Positions 13,248-23,760 of a stretch of DNA of 64,000 nucleotides are shown here, piece by piece. The notes below the pieces were generated by a model. It worked only from the letters and a program-made list of their open reading frames with translations. It ran no database searches and had not been told where the DNA came from. How positions within the stretch are numbered: position 1 is the first letter of the stretch; each line of letters starts with the position of its first letter. Both the position numbers and the translations under genes were made by a program. The stretch comes from Diphasiastrum complanatum. Taxonomy: Eukaryota > Streptophyta > Lycopodiopsida > Lycopodiales > Lycopodiaceae. The stretch covers positions 27,147,321-27,211,320 of the forward strand of contig CM055112.1 in NCBI GenBank assembly GCA_029204225.1, given 5' to 3'.

Positions 13248-13662
13248 TATTTTTGGACAATAACATGACTGAATCTCCCTCACACTTTTTGATGTACTTT
13301 CAAGAATTGTAAAATAAGTTTAGAGGGCCTGATTTCAGCCTAGATTAATTATATTTCATGACCCTATGCCAAATCTAATCAATGGCACTCAATCTTGGTA
13401 GCTTATCCTAAGATTTCCACTAGAAATTACAAATTGATTTTCTTTGGATCAAATGAATACCATGCACTAAATGCAGGTTCAGAGGTGCCTACACACGTGG
13501 ACAGTACGAATTTGGACCCCTACCAATTTTGGGATCAAATCTCCTCACCAAAATCAAGATTCTAGCTTGCCCTCTCAATTCTAGTTTTTAGCACCAAAAG
13601 TTGCTTAAAATGGATTTGTGTTAGATCAATGGCTTACGCTCTTGTACTTGGATATGATACCA

Positions 13663-14286
13663 TGTGAAAGTATTGTACTTTAGGACCATAAATGGATCTA
13701 AAAAAGATCCATAAGAGTGATTGGATGCTTGCTTAACAATCTATCAAAAAACTAGACACAAAAAGTTGATCTAGAAGGGCAATTTGACAAACAACAAGCA
13801 TTAACAATCAAAAGCATTGATACACATTGAAATCCGAGCTGTAGTATGGCCTTCAAGCTGAGAAACAAGTAGAAATTGATTTGGTTGCATTTGGATCACA
13901 AAAACTCAATGTACATAGTGAACTAGCTTGAGATTGCCAATGAGCTCCAAAACTTTTCTATCTTCTCATTATGAGAACTTGGAATACGTAGCAAATTTGA
14001 CTTCCTTTGTGAAGTTAGGTGGATTTCCAGCATGTAATAAGGAAGTTAACTCAACCTTTTTGCCCTAAAATGAGACCCTAGCCTATTTCCTAGAGTCATG
14101 CTTGGTAGATAGCTAGTTAGTCAATTTTTACCTTAAATCTAGGATTTAGGTCCTATAAACTAGGAACCACTACCAAAATGACATGACCAACCCTATGGAC
14201 TTGACCTAAAAGGGTTGCCGCATGGCATTTTGGCCATACATGTGTGGAACCCAATTATGTACAAAATTTACACTATTCTTCATGGT
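13663..14286 (-). repeat. 5' LTR of Copia B1
   Basis: Begins TGTGAAAG next to a GGATATGATACCA primer-site relic at 13650-13662 (two changes from GGCTCTGATACCA). Similarity to the B2 LTR, reverse complemented, can be followed to about 14286, where sequence switches to gypsy G1. Confidence 0.8.
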
Positions 14287-14723
14287 TTTTGATCAAGCTA
14301 AAATACACTCGAAGAGTTAAGAATTTGATAAGGAAACTAGGAGCACAGTATCATGTCCCCATGCAAAACAAATGGTTCTTGGGTGGATTACCCAAGAAGA
14401 TGGATAGGTACTATCGTCAGGGATTGACGAACTCGTTAGAGGATGTCATAGCATCCACAAAAAATTATGAAACTTCTAAAATTTCTAGAAGAAGAAGAAA
14501 TGATAGAAAGAGTACTAATAAGAAACATAAACATAAAAGAAGAGAAGAATCTGACTCATTTATAGAGTCTGAATTAGAATCTGATTCAACAGATGAAGAA
14601 GAGTCTTATGATTCTTCGTCTGAAGAAGAAACTGGTTATAGAAAATCTAAAAGTAAGAACTCAGGTAGGAGACGAAGGATGGAAAAGTCAGAAAAGACAG
14701 ATCTATTAAAGAAAGTGTAGAGC
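14287..14723 (+). pseudogene. Gypsy G1 gag, C-terminal part
   Basis: Reads LGAQYHVPMQNKWFLGGLP and a DVIASTKNYE motif, as in Ty3 gag ends, then a long basic tract (SRRRRNDRKSTNKKHKHKRR) and an acidic Ser/Glu tract. The open frame begins at 14244, but its first residues are translated from the B1 LTR. The stop at 14718-14720 is followed by more coding in other frames. Confidence 0.75.
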
Positions 14724-14811
14724 TTTTAGCGAAAGAAATGGGGACTTAAAAGTCCAGATGTCCGACGTTAAAGCTAAGAGGAAGTAAGCAAAATAAAATG
14801 CTAATGTTTGG

Positions 14812-15453
14812 TGTATAGCTTGTGGTAAAGAGGGACATTCTAAAATGAATTGTCTTAATTTACAAACCAGCTATGTGGAGGAAGAATTATTCCTCTGTCC
14901 GGTTGATAATCATGAGGCGGTAGCCTATACCGCTACTCCTTCTAACCAAAAGAATTTTACATCTAAACCACGAAATAGCCAACAGTATACTATTTTGCAT
15001 AGAGGAGGAACAAGAGATTCCACTCCACCACCAAGAGTAAAGGGTTCATGCTATAATTGCGGAGAACCTGGTCATTATTCGCCTGACTGTCCCAAACCTA
15101 GGAGGTTAGTAGGATATGTGCCACTTTGTGCTAATTGTAAAGGCGAAGGACATGTCACTGCCGAATGTCCTCATCTACAACAGCCGTGGTCTAAACCGCG
15201 GTGTGTTAATACACATAGAGAAGATGAGCCACGACCATCTAAATCTAACATTGACATGGTAGTCCAAAGGATAGAAGTAGAGTCCAAGACCATAGAAAAT
15301 CAAGACCAAGATTGGCCTGAATTAGACTTAGATTTAAATAAAGTCATAACTAAAAGTAGGAAGAATATGCCAACTCTTAGAGATAAAAAGAAAACTAAAA
15401 AGGATAAAAATGCGGATACTGTGAAACTGCGAAAAGCGCGAAAAACGCAATAA
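14812..15453 (+). pseudogene. Gypsy G1 nucleocapsid region with three CCHC knuckles
   Basis: Three CX2CX4HX4C knuckles in one frame: CIACGKEGHSKMNC (14812), CYNCGEPGHYSPDC (about 15051) and CANCKGEGHVTAEC (about 15126). In retroelements these bind the packaged RNA. A Lys-rich tail (KKKTKKDKN) follows, and the frame stops at 15451-15453. No ATG is needed if this is part of a gag-pol frame. Confidence 0.85.
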
Positions 15454-15458
15454 CCAAA

Positions 15459-15734
15459 ATGCAACCTGCAGAGCAAATTGTAGAAATTCCTAAAGACCCA
15501 GACTTTGACAGATCTAATAAAAAATACTATGAACCATATATCAATTTAGAAGCTAAGAAACTCCTAGATGATGAAACGAAGAAATTTGAAAAATTAACGT
15601 TCTCAGATCCAATGATAAGTAATGAGATACCTAGAGACTCATCCCCACTTAGACATCGTTCATATGACATAGTGGAAGATTTTGCCTCTAGAATGCCCAA
15701 TATAACTTTCAAACAGTTATTAGAGGATAATTAA
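15459..15734 (+). pseudogene. Gypsy G1 linker region
   Basis: Open stretch between the knuckles and the protease, rich in Asp, Glu and Lys. It has no recognised domain; placement within the gag-pol order is the only evidence. A 17-A run near 15770 and stops separate it from the protease. Confidence 0.5.
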
Positions 15735-15827
15735 TACTATAAGAAATATATTTAACAATTCTTGCAAAAGAAAAAAAAAAAAAAAGGAAAGCTAAGTTGT
15801 CATTAGTCGACGTAGGACTGATAAACC

Positions 15828-16151
15828 ATGGTGACGAAGGCCCATCTGAAATCCAGGTGCTGCATTTTAGATAGTGTACCCATAGATTCCGGATCCAGTG
15901 TAAATATAATGACTGAAGAGACAACGTATGAGTTAGGCATTCATCATAGAATAGTGCCTCCACTTAGACATCTGAGATTAGCAGATGCAACTAGGAGAAC
16001 TCCAATAGGGGAGTTGCCTCAAGTCACAGTTTACATTGGTGACCATAAGTTTTTGATGGACTTCATTATATTAAAAACCACTAGGGAATCATCTTACAAA
16101 GTCTTGTTAGGGAGACCATGGCTATATCAAGCCGATGTTATTACCCACTAG
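15828..16151 (+). pseudogene. Gypsy G1 retropepsin-like segment 1
   Basis: Contains VPIDSGSSVNIMTEETTYEL (catalytic D-S-G), then HLRLADATRRTPIGELP, and KVLLGRPWLYQADVI (the hydrophobic-hydrophobic-G hallmark). It has all landmarks of plant gypsy aspartic proteases over about 105 residues. Probably part of a longer frame; the ATG at 15828 is not necessarily a real start. Confidence 0.82.
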
Positions 16152-16318
16152 AGGAAGAAGGAGATTACCTTCCAAGACCGGATGGTGACATCAAAAGGAA
16201 AGAGCCATAAACGGATTACCGTATCCTAGGATAAGGATAAATATTTAGGCGAGACGCCTACATCTTCCTCGAGTTATACTTCAGATGATGAAGGAGTTAA
16301 TTTTGTAAGGACCGAGGA

Positions 16319-16627
16319 ATGGGAGAGGTTTGTTACATGATCCATACCTGCATATATAGCAATAGAGTAGAATATGTAGATAGAGGAGACAGTGGAGTCC
16401 CCGAGATAAGTGCCATTATAGGAGGCCATACTATCAATAGAGTGTTAGTAGACTTAGGATCTAGCATTAACTTAAAGACTAAGAAAATGGTTAAGGAGTT
16501 AGGATTAGAAGGCCAGATCCAGCCTACTACTCATCATGAAATTCATTTAGCAGATGCATCTAGATGCACACCAGTAGGAGAGCTGAGAAGTGTTAATGTA
16601 ATTATAGAGACAAAGACTTTTGTCTAG
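16319..16627 (+). pseudogene. Gypsy G1 retropepsin-like segment 2
   Basis: A second protease-like stretch in the same element: INRVLVDLGSSINLKTKKM, then EIHLADASRCTPVGELRSV. The catalytic triad reads D-L-G rather than D-S-G, and the LLGRPWL hallmark is missing. It stops at 16625-16627 and resumes in another frame toward RT. It could be a domain duplication or a related domain typical of this family. Confidence 0.65.
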
Positions 16628-16699
16628 GAATGGTAGATAAGACTAATTATGTAGAAATAGAAATTAGTAAGGGTAAAATTATGACTTTGTATAAACACC

Positions 16700-17346
16700 A
16701 ATTAGACCGAACAAGAGTAGTACATAATATTCCTTCAAAAGTATCAAAATGTATTCGCTTGGTCAATGGAAGATTTAATTGGTATAGCGGTTAAATGGGA
16801 AGAGCATAGAATAGACTTGATTCAGGGAGCCGTACCGGTTAGGCAACAACAATACATGTTAAATCCAAGATATTCATTATTAGTGAAAGATGAATTAGAT
16901 CAATGCATAAGAGCAAGTATCATATATCATGTTCTAAGTAGTGAATGGGTATCATCTATTGTGATAGTTCCCAAGAAGAAGACAGGTAAAATAAGGGTAT
17001 GTCAAGATTTTAGAAAGTTAAATGCTGCCATAGCAAAAGACTATCATCCATTACCATATACAGACATGATCCTAGACCAAGTAGTTGGACACAAAAGATA
17101 CAATTTTTTAGACAGTTTTTTCAGTTACAATCAAGTCTTCATTAAGGAAAAAGATAGATCAAAGACAATTTTTACCACTAATTGGGGGACATACGCTTAT
17201 ATGCGTATGCCCTTCGGTCTGTGTAATGCGTCTGCTACATTTCAGCGCATGATGACAAACATCTTTCAAATTTTTTTGAGGAAATTCTTAGAAATCTTTA
17301 TGGATGACTTCGGTGTTTACTCATCTACTAAAGATCATTTAGATGC
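16700..17346 (+). pseudogene. Gypsy G1 reverse transcriptase, truncated
   Basis: Reads EHRIDLIQGAVPVRQQQY, SIVIVPKKKTGKIRVCQDFR, MRMPFGLCNASATFQRMM, and the catalytic block FMDDFGVYS. This is Ty3-type RT order. It ends about ten residues after the catalytic Asp pair, with no connection or RNase H domain. Confidence 0.88.
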
Positions 17347-18422
17347 ATAGAGATGAATACTCTTTATCCATAGCTTCTTTCCAGAGATCGAAATCGGGCT
17401 GACTGAGTGTCTCTTTGACAGTAGTCGGCTCTTGAACAAGATAGGCTACAGACTCGTCAATATACCTGATAGGTGGTCTGCTAGTTCTTGATGATCTTAT
17501 GGGGAATAGAGAAAGTTGATCACTTTCATCATGCTGTAGTTGCTAAAGTGCAACATCATCATCTTTGGATTCATCATTGATATGTTGTTTGTTGAAAGTA
17601 GATGAGCTTGGACCTTCTATAGGAATAGTCGACTGAGGAACTGGGAAGTTCAATGTATTGGATGAAACTGAAGAGTCAGTTATATGGTCTTTGCCTTTTC
17701 TCTTGAGGTCAATAAACTGAGCTTCGATGAAGATGACATCCCGGCTAACGAATATCTTCGACTCAATAAGATCGAACAACTTGTAGGCTTAATCTGAGGT
17801 AGTATAGCTGATGAAAATACATTCGATACTCTGGAAGTCGAGCTTCTTCCTGAGATCATGAGGAATCTGCGCATAAGCAGTACATCCAAAAACTCACAAG
17901 TTTGATAAAGAAGGTTTGGTACCTGTCCAAACTTCAAATGGTGTTTTGTCTGAGAGACCTTTAGTAGGACATCTATTCTGAATATAGGTTGATGTTGAAA
18001 CATCAGCCTAGAAGGACTTCGGAAGTGTCGCTTGTGATAACATGCACTTTGCCAATTCGACTAAGGTTCTGTTCTTTCTCTCAACAAGACCATTTGACTG
18101 AGGCGAATAAGAGATAATGTATTGTTGCTCAATGCCATTATTAAGGCAGTACTCCTTGAATTTGGTAGAGATGTATTTTCCCCCGTTATTGGATCTCAGT
18201 GTTTTGATTTGTTTACCAGTCTGATTTTCTGCATTCTCTTTGAATTGTTTGAACTTGATAAAAGCTTCTGACTTTTGTTCGATGAAGTAAATAGCTGTTC
18301 TTTTGGAAAATTCGTCAGTAAAGGTAATGAATTACTTTGCATCTAGTAATGAAGAAGTTTGCATAGGTCCACATATATCTGTATGAATAACATCTAACAG
18401 ACCTTTTGTTGCATGTCTACAA
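17347..18422 (-). pseudogene. Copia C integrase and start of RT
   Basis: From right to left: HATKGLLDVIHTDICGPM, DDE-core pieces such as RSNNGGKYIS-like and YSPQSNGLVERKN-like readings, the C-terminal SRDVIFIEAQ motif (about 17740), then the opening of RT reading WKEAMDKEYSSL at about 17350-17385. Frames are broken by several stops. The open frame at 18332-18532 mixes host codons with translated B2 LTR. Confidence 0.78.
18418..18422. repeat. Target-site duplication of Copia B2 (left)
   Basis: TACAA directly before the left LTR, repeated at 24413-24417 directly after the right LTR. Confidence 0.95.
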
Positions 18423-19113
18423 TGTGAAAAATTGCCTACATTGGCAAATCTAGCCATGTAGAATATTGTACATTTTGTCAATATTGTTTGTTGGTTACTT
18501 GAATGGCCAAAGTGCCACTTGTACATACACACCTAAAGTAGGTTACCACGAGTCAAGAGGAGTGGTTGTGTCTATTTGGTAGTGATTCCTACTTTGTAGG
18601 ATCTAGACCATGATTTATGATGAGATTTGTACCTACCATGCACCTACCAAGCATGACTCTTGGATCTAGGCTAGGGTTTTCACATTAGGGCAAGAAAGTG
18701 GAGTCTACTTCCTTATTACATGCTGGATTTTCACCTAACTTTGCAAAGGAAGTGTGTTTTACTATGTATTTCCATTCTCCATAGTGAGAAGATAGAAACT
18801 TTTTGGAGCCCCAAGGAGAAACTCGAGTTTTCTCTCATTGTATGGTGATTACTCTATTTTTCCAATGAAACCCAGCGTTGGCACTTTGTAAACACTGTCT
18901 ACAGGCCATACTACAGCCTTATTTCCACACGTGTGGAGTTGGATTAGACTATTTGATCAATGCTTTGATTGTCTCTTCTTGTTTCCTATCAAGCTGCTAA
19001 ACTAGATCTTGTTTTCTGATGACTAGTTTCTGATAGATTGTTTAACAAGCATACAATGACCTTGTGGATCATTCAAAGATCCATTTATGGTCCTTAGTAC
19101 TGTACTTTTCACA
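18423..19113 (+). repeat. 5' LTR of Copia B2
   Basis: 691 bp with TG...CA ends, bounded by TACAA on the left and the primer site on the right. Confidence 0.95.
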
Positions 19114-19126
19114 TGGTATCAGAGCC
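19114..19126 (+). promoter_or_regulatory. tRNA-iMet primer-binding site of Copia B2
   Basis: TGGTATCAGAGCC directly after the LTR, complementary to the 3' end of initiator tRNA-Met. Confidence 0.95.
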
Positions 19127-19744
19127 AAGTACAAGGCCATTGATCTGTGTCTGAATCTAATCCAGTTTTAGCAGGTTTTGGTGCAAAAAGCTAGTATTGG
19201 AAGGGCGAGCTGGTATCCAGGTTTTGGTGAGGAGATTTGATCCCCAACTTTTTCAGGATCAAAATCCGTACTGTTCACACGTGTGGGCATCTCTGAACTA
19301 GCATTTAATAACCCATATTCATTGGATCATAGAAAATTCATATGGTGTCAGTTTGATGTAATTTTTGGTGCAAATCCTAGGATAAGCTACCAAGATCACT
19401 TGCCATTGATTAGTTTTGAATTTGTTTCATGAAAACTAATTAATATAGGCTGATTTCAGACCTTCTTAAAGTGGAAACCAGGTCTTGAAAGTACATTAAA
19501 GTGAATGAGAGAGATAGAGTCAGTTTTTGTCCAAGAATAGCCAAGATTGGCAAGATTTGCTTGAGTGTAGTTTTCATCTCATCTTATCTTCATTCCAGCT
19601 TGTGAGGGAGTGATAGAACTGTGATTACAAATCCATCTGTTGGATTAGAATTCAACATTTGAGTGAAACACTGCAAGTTAGAAACCTTTGTGAGTTTCAG
19701 GTCCAAACAAATCTATATCTTGTGTGTAGAATCTTGCTAGTAAG

Positions 19745-20494
19745 ATGGGATCAGTGGGAGCCTACCTTCTAGAAGCTAGTGAGAGGTTAAATTCTACCAA
19801 TTATGCTATTTGAAAAGTGAGGATGGAGTCACTAATGGTGCTCCAGGATCTTTATGAGTTTCTAATAGATGATGAAGATGAACCTCTAGGTGCACATGAA
19901 TTAGTGAGATACAAGAAGAGGTCTAGGCTTGCACTTCACTGTATTAAGATGAATGTAAGCAATGATCTTTTAAGGGAAGTATCATCATGTAAGAGTGCTA
20001 AAGAGGCTTGGGAATCTTTAAAATCTATCTATGAGTCTAGTAACACTTCGAGGGTTCTCATGCTTAGGAATCAGATTCTACAAAGCATGAAGAGGAGTGA
20101 TGAGAATGCACAAGATTATGTGCTAAGAATCAAGTCTCTTAATAGGGAGTTAGCTTCCATTGGAGAGAAGATTCAAGATAGTGAGCTTGTTCATATTGTC
20201 CTAAATGGTCTAGGGAGTGGCTTTACAAATTTGGTCCAAAGCTTTTCAATCCAAGACACTTTGCCTACTATAGAAAAGCTACACAGTGTATTAGTAGCTG
20301 AAGAGTGTAGGATGTTGCATACCAATGCAAGAATGAATGCTATTTCTCTGCAGGATGGTGATGAGAAAGCTAATTTCTCATTCAAAAGCAAGAAGAAGAC
20401 CAATGGCAAGAAGAAGCACTTCAAGGAGACCAAGGAGGAGGATGAGGCTTCAAGCTCAAAGGGCAAGATCAAAGACAAGTCCAAGTACAAATGA
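19745..20494 (+). pseudogene. Copia B2 gag with two nonsense codons
   Basis: The ATG at 19745 reads MGSVGAYLLEASERLNSTNY. Codon 23 is TGA where B1 has Trp. The frame then stays open through the UBN2 core (KSAKEAWESLKSIYESSNTS, QDYVLRIKSLNREL) and a Lys-rich tail. A second TGA at 20492-20494 falls at the first Cys of the knuckle: after KYK the reading continues FFCGKKGHFASEC. Both changes look like single-base nonsense mutations in an otherwise well kept frame, as expected for a young element. Confidence 0.9.
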
Positions 20495-20763
20495 TTTTTC
20501 TGTGGAAAGAAAGGACATTTTGCATCAGAATGTCTCAAGAAGAAGAAGGCACAAGAGAGCAAACAAAGCAACATTGCACATCAGGAGGAAGAAGAGGATG
20601 AAGAGTCATCCTTGATGGTTTCCAACAAACCACCATCATCCAAGAGCAACACCAATGATTCTTGGTGGATTGATAGTGGGGCAAGTTCCCACATGACATA
20701 TCAAAAGGACATATTCTCCACCTTACTTTCTTACAATGACTTACATAGATCAATCTATACTGC
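20495..20763 (+). pseudogene. Copia B2 knuckle and protease start
   Basis: Continues the gag frame: FCGKKGHFASEC knuckle remainder, an acidic linker (EEEEDEESS), then SWWIDSGASSHMTYQKD with the retropepsin D-S-G. The normal order breaks off after DLHRSIYTA near 20763, where the inverted segment begins. Confidence 0.88.
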
Positions 20764-21489
20764 AAGTAGTCAAGAAGTCAATCAACTTATTGGAGACATA
20801 TTCACCTCCATTATCCTTCCTTAATACCTTAATCTTGGTACTAAGTTGATTTTCTACCAAAGTCTTGAACTTTACAAAAGAATCAAACACCATTGATTTG
20901 CTAGACAAGAGGTACATCCAACAAAATCTAGAATAGTCATCAATGAAGATTACATAGTACTTGGCACCACCATTAGACTCATGTGAAAAACTATGAACAT
21001 CCGAATGGATGAGTTCAAGAGGAGAGTTTGATCTTGATGTAGATCTTGAGAAGGGTAGCTTGTGAGCCTTTGAGAGGCTGCATGCTTCACATCTCTTCCC
21101 ACACTTTGACAAATGCTTGGGGAGTCCAACTGCAAGCTCCTTTGTAGCCATAGATTCCATGGCTTTGTAGTTGAGGTGGCCCAACCTTTTGTGCCACAGT
21201 TCCACCTTTGATAGCTCCACCTTTGCCAAGTTAACACTCTCCACTACAATATTAGCATCAAGCTTAAACAATCTACCTTGCTTAAAGCCTTTGGCTATAC
21301 ATTCATCATTTCTAAGGATGGAACAAACCCCATGCTTAAATTGTACATCTAGGCCATTATCCATTAACTGGCCAACACTAAGCAAATTCTTGGTTAACTT
21401 AGGAACATAAAGAACATTATCTAGATTCATCCTTTTGGATGATCCCACATACAAGGGAATTGTTCCTATTCCACTTATCTTACATTTCT
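20764..21489 (-). pseudogene. Inverted protease to mid-integrase segment of Copia B2
   Basis: About 726 bp in which the minus strand is continuously open and reads the missing middle of B2 pol: KCKISGIGTIPLYVG, VLYVPKLTKNLLSVGQL, HKRLGHLNYKAM, CEACSLSKAH, LELIHSDV, FIDDYSRFCWMYLL and DNGGEYVSNKLIDFLTT. The plus strand on the left stops at the preceding protease residues and resumes on the right with the following integrase residues (GIKRELSCPYTPQQNG). So it is an in-place inversion, not a separate insertion. Breakpoints are known to within a few bases. Confidence 0.92.
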
Positions 21490-23760
21490 AATGGCATAAA
21501 GAGGGAGTTGTCATGTCCATACACCCCTCAACAAAATGGAGTGAGTGAGAGAAGAAATAGATCTCTTTGTGAGTGTGCTAAGGCCTTAAGGCTAGATGCT
21601 TCTCTATCCAAACCATTTTGGGGTGAAGCAATAACTTGTGCTAACTATTTGTGCAATAGATTGCCAAACCAAGCCATTGGAGGAATCACACCATTTGAAG
21701 CTCTATTTGGAGAGAAGCCCAATCTCAAAGATCTCAAAGTTTTTGGATCCACTTGCTATGTACACCAATCCTTGGATAAGAGAAGGAAGGATGATGCAAC
21801 ATCCATCAAAGGCATCTTTGTGGGATATGGTGAGAATAGCAAAGGTTATAGAGTCTTCAATCCCATCACTAGCAAGGTGATAGTGAGTAGGGATGTTATT
21901 TTTTATGAAGGACATGCTTGTGATTTGGATGATAATGCTACTAATCATCTTGATGCCAAGGATCATGCTAGGATGGAGGAGGAGCTTCCAAGTGAAGAAG
22001 AACTTGAGGATCCACCTCAAGATGCAAGAACTCCAAGAACTCCAAGAAGATCTACAAGGGCAAGATCCGAGCCATTGAGGCTCACCTATGATGGTCAAGG
22101 TGATGAAAGGGAAGGCTCATCATCTTTCACATCTTACACCCTTCTTACTTCAATGTTAGATGAGCCAACATGCTATGAAGATGCTTGTAAGTCTAAAAGT
22201 TGGATGGATGCTATGCAAGTAGAGTATGATGCTCTTATTGAGAATCATACTTGGGATCTTGTGGATCTTCCTCAAGGGAAGAAACCTCCTGATTGCAAGT
22301 GGGTGTTTAGATTGAAGTATAATCAAGATGGATCAATAAGCAAGCATAAAGCTAGGCTTGTTGCCAAAGGTTTTTTACAAACCAAAGGCATTGACTATGA
22401 TGAGACATTTGCTCCTGTGGCTAAGCTTGTTACTATTAGGTTGATCATTAGTCTTGCTACAATCTTCAATTGGGAGCTATTCCAACTTGACTTCACAAAT
22501 GCATTCCTCAATGGTTATTTGGAGGAAGAGATCTACATGAGGCAACCCGAGGGCTTCATCAAGGCAAAGCATGAAGGAAAGGTGTGTTTTTTGAAGAAGA
22601 GCCTTTATGGGCTCAAGCAAGCACCTAGAGCATGGTACTCTAGGATAAACTCTTTTCTCATTTCCATCAATTTTGTAATGAGGGCCTATGATCCATCATT
22701 GTATATAAGTTTTCATGATGGCATGATCATTATTCTTGTTTTGTATGTAGATGACATTATCTTGAGTGGTAATGATCTAGACGGAATTAGAGATTTAAAA
22801 ATTGCTTTAGCAAAAGAGTTTAAGATGGTAGATCTCGGCCTATTGAGCTTCATTCTTGGAATAGAGGTTATTAGAGGATGTGATTTTAGCTTCATTTGTC
22901 AATCTAAATATGCTACATCCATCCTAGATAGATTTGGAATGAGAAATTGTAAAGGCATTGAGACACCAATGGAGCAACATGTAAAAGCATCTATTGGTTG
23001 TGATGAAGCATCCTTTGAGGACATCACATTATATAGAAGGATTATTGGCTCCTTGATCTATTTACCTATAACTAGACCTGATCTTAGTTATAGTGTTGGA
23101 AAGTTAAGCCAATTCATGCAAAGTCCTCTAGTTTCACATTGGAAGATGGCCAAAAGAGTTCTTAGATACATTTCATTCACTAAGAATTTTGGTATTTTGT
23201 ATAGAGGAACTAATCTTGGCTTAAGAGCCTATAGTGACTCGGATTTTGCAGGTGACAAAGTGGATAGAAGATCAACAAATGCCTTTGCCACCTTTCTATG
23301 TGATGGAGTAGTATCATGGCTTTCCAAAAAGCAAGATACCATCTCCCTATCTTCCACAAAATCCGAATACAAGGCCTTGACATCAACATGCAAGGAGGTC
23401 TTGTGGCTCAAAAGGCTATTGGTGGAGCTTCATGTCATGGAGGAGGAGATCCCTATCATATATTGTGACAACCAATCAGCCCAATCACTTGCAACTAATC
23501 CTACATTCCATGCAAGGAGCAAACACATCGAAATTGCTCATCATTTCGTGAGGGAAAAAGTGCAAGCTAAAGAGATCAAGCTCCAACACGTGCCATCATC
23601 AAGTTGCTTGGCTGATTTGTTTACTAAACCTTTATCTAAAGATTCATTTGTCAAGCTTAGATCTTCAATTGGAGTTATTGATAAAAGCATTGTGATCTCC
23701 AAGGCTAGATTTGAGGAGGAGTGTGAAAAATTGCCTACATTGGCAAATCTAGCCATGTAG
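21490..23760 (+). CDS. Copia B2 pol: integrase C-terminal half, RT, RNase H
   Basis: Uninterrupted for about 755 codons from the inversion edge (the open frame itself starts at ATG 21439, in inverted DNA). Order: integrase Glu in TPQQNGVSERRN; KVFGSTCYVHQ and SRDVIFYEGHA; acidic linker; RT from WMDAMQVEYDALIENHTW through QLDFTNAFLNG, KKSLYGLKQAPRAWY and catalytic YVDDIILSG (about 22744); RNase H with YSDSDFAGD, SLSSTKSEYKAL and IYCDNQSAQSLA. The tail runs through the polypurine tract into the LTR and stops at 23758-23760. The RT and RNase H landmarks look intact. With the N-terminal half inverted, no complete integrase can be made. Confidence 0.93.
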   Translation, partial: NGIKRELSCPYTPQQNGVSERRNRSLCECAKALRLDASLSKPFWGEAITCANYLCNRLPNQAIGGITPFEALFGEKPNLKDLKVFGSTCYVHQSLDKRRKDDATSIKGIFVGYGENSKGYRVFNPITSKVIVSRDVIFYEGHACDLDDNATNHLDAKDHARMEEELPSEEELEDPPQDARTPRTPRRSTRARSEPLRLTYDGQGDEREGSSSFTSYTLLTSMLDEPTCYEDACKSKSWMDAMQVEYDALIENHTWDLVDLPQGKKPPDCKWVFRLKYNQDGSISKHKARLVAKGFLQTKGIDYDETFAPVAKLVTIRLIISLATIFNWELFQLDFTNAFLNGYLEEEIYMRQPEGFIKAKHEGKVCFLKKSLYGLKQAPRAWYSRINSFLISINFVMRAYDPSLYISFHDGMIIILVLYVDDIILSGNDLDGIRDLKIALAKEFKMVDLGLLSFILGIEVIRGCDFSFICQSKYATSILDRFGMRNCKGIETPMEQHVKASIGCDEASFEDITLYRRIIGSLIYLPITRPDLSYSVGKLSQFMQSPLVSHWKMAKRVLRYISFTKNFGILYRGTNLGLRAYSDSDFAGDKVDRRSTNAFATFLCDGVVSWLSKKQDTISLSSTKSEYKALTSTCKEVLWLKRLLVELHVMEEEIPIIYCDNQSAQSLATNPTFHARSKHIEIAHHFVREKVQAKEIKLQHVPSSSCLADLFTKPLSKDSFVKLRSSIGVIDKSIVISKARFEEECEKLPTLANLAM
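23711..23721 (+). promoter_or_regulatory. Polypurine tract of Copia B2
   Basis: TTGAGGAGGAG directly before the right LTR, the expected plus-strand primer site. Confidence 0.85.

Larger units (their letters stand above)
10705..14286 (-). mobile_element. Ty1/copia element B1, deletion derivative
   Basis: Same family as B2 (18423-24412). The right LTR (13663-14286) starts TGTGAAAG beside a slightly decayed primer site and aligns, in reverse complement, with the B2 LTR. A partial left LTR (10705-10993) lacks its outer and inner ends. Between them are gag, protease and part of integrase on the minus strand; RT and RNase H are absent. The right LTR loses its last 35 or so nt where gypsy fragment G1 begins. 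No target duplication can be tested because both outer ends are gone. Confidence 0.82.
14287..17346 (+). mobile_element. Ty3/gypsy fragment G1 (gag to RT), both ends lost
   Basis: Plus-strand order: gag, three zinc knuckles, two retropepsin-like segments, RT. No LTR, primer site, RNase H or integrase. The left edge abuts the B1 LTR and the right edge cuts the RT just after its catalytic motif, joining minus-strand Copia C RT at about 17346-17352. It is therefore an internal fragment between two unrelated Copia remnants. Confidence 0.8.

Noticed and set aside
14287-17346. Pararetrovirus (caulimovirid) insertion instead of gypsy
   Set aside because: The gag with three knuckles, DSGSS protease and Ty3-type RT fits gypsy; no movement protein or viral-type coat order is visible.
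18332-18532. Open frame starting MCMYKWHFGHSS, seen again at 23541-23831
   Set aside because: The shared part is B2 LTR read in reverse; the rest is Copia C integrase. Chimeric by insertion.
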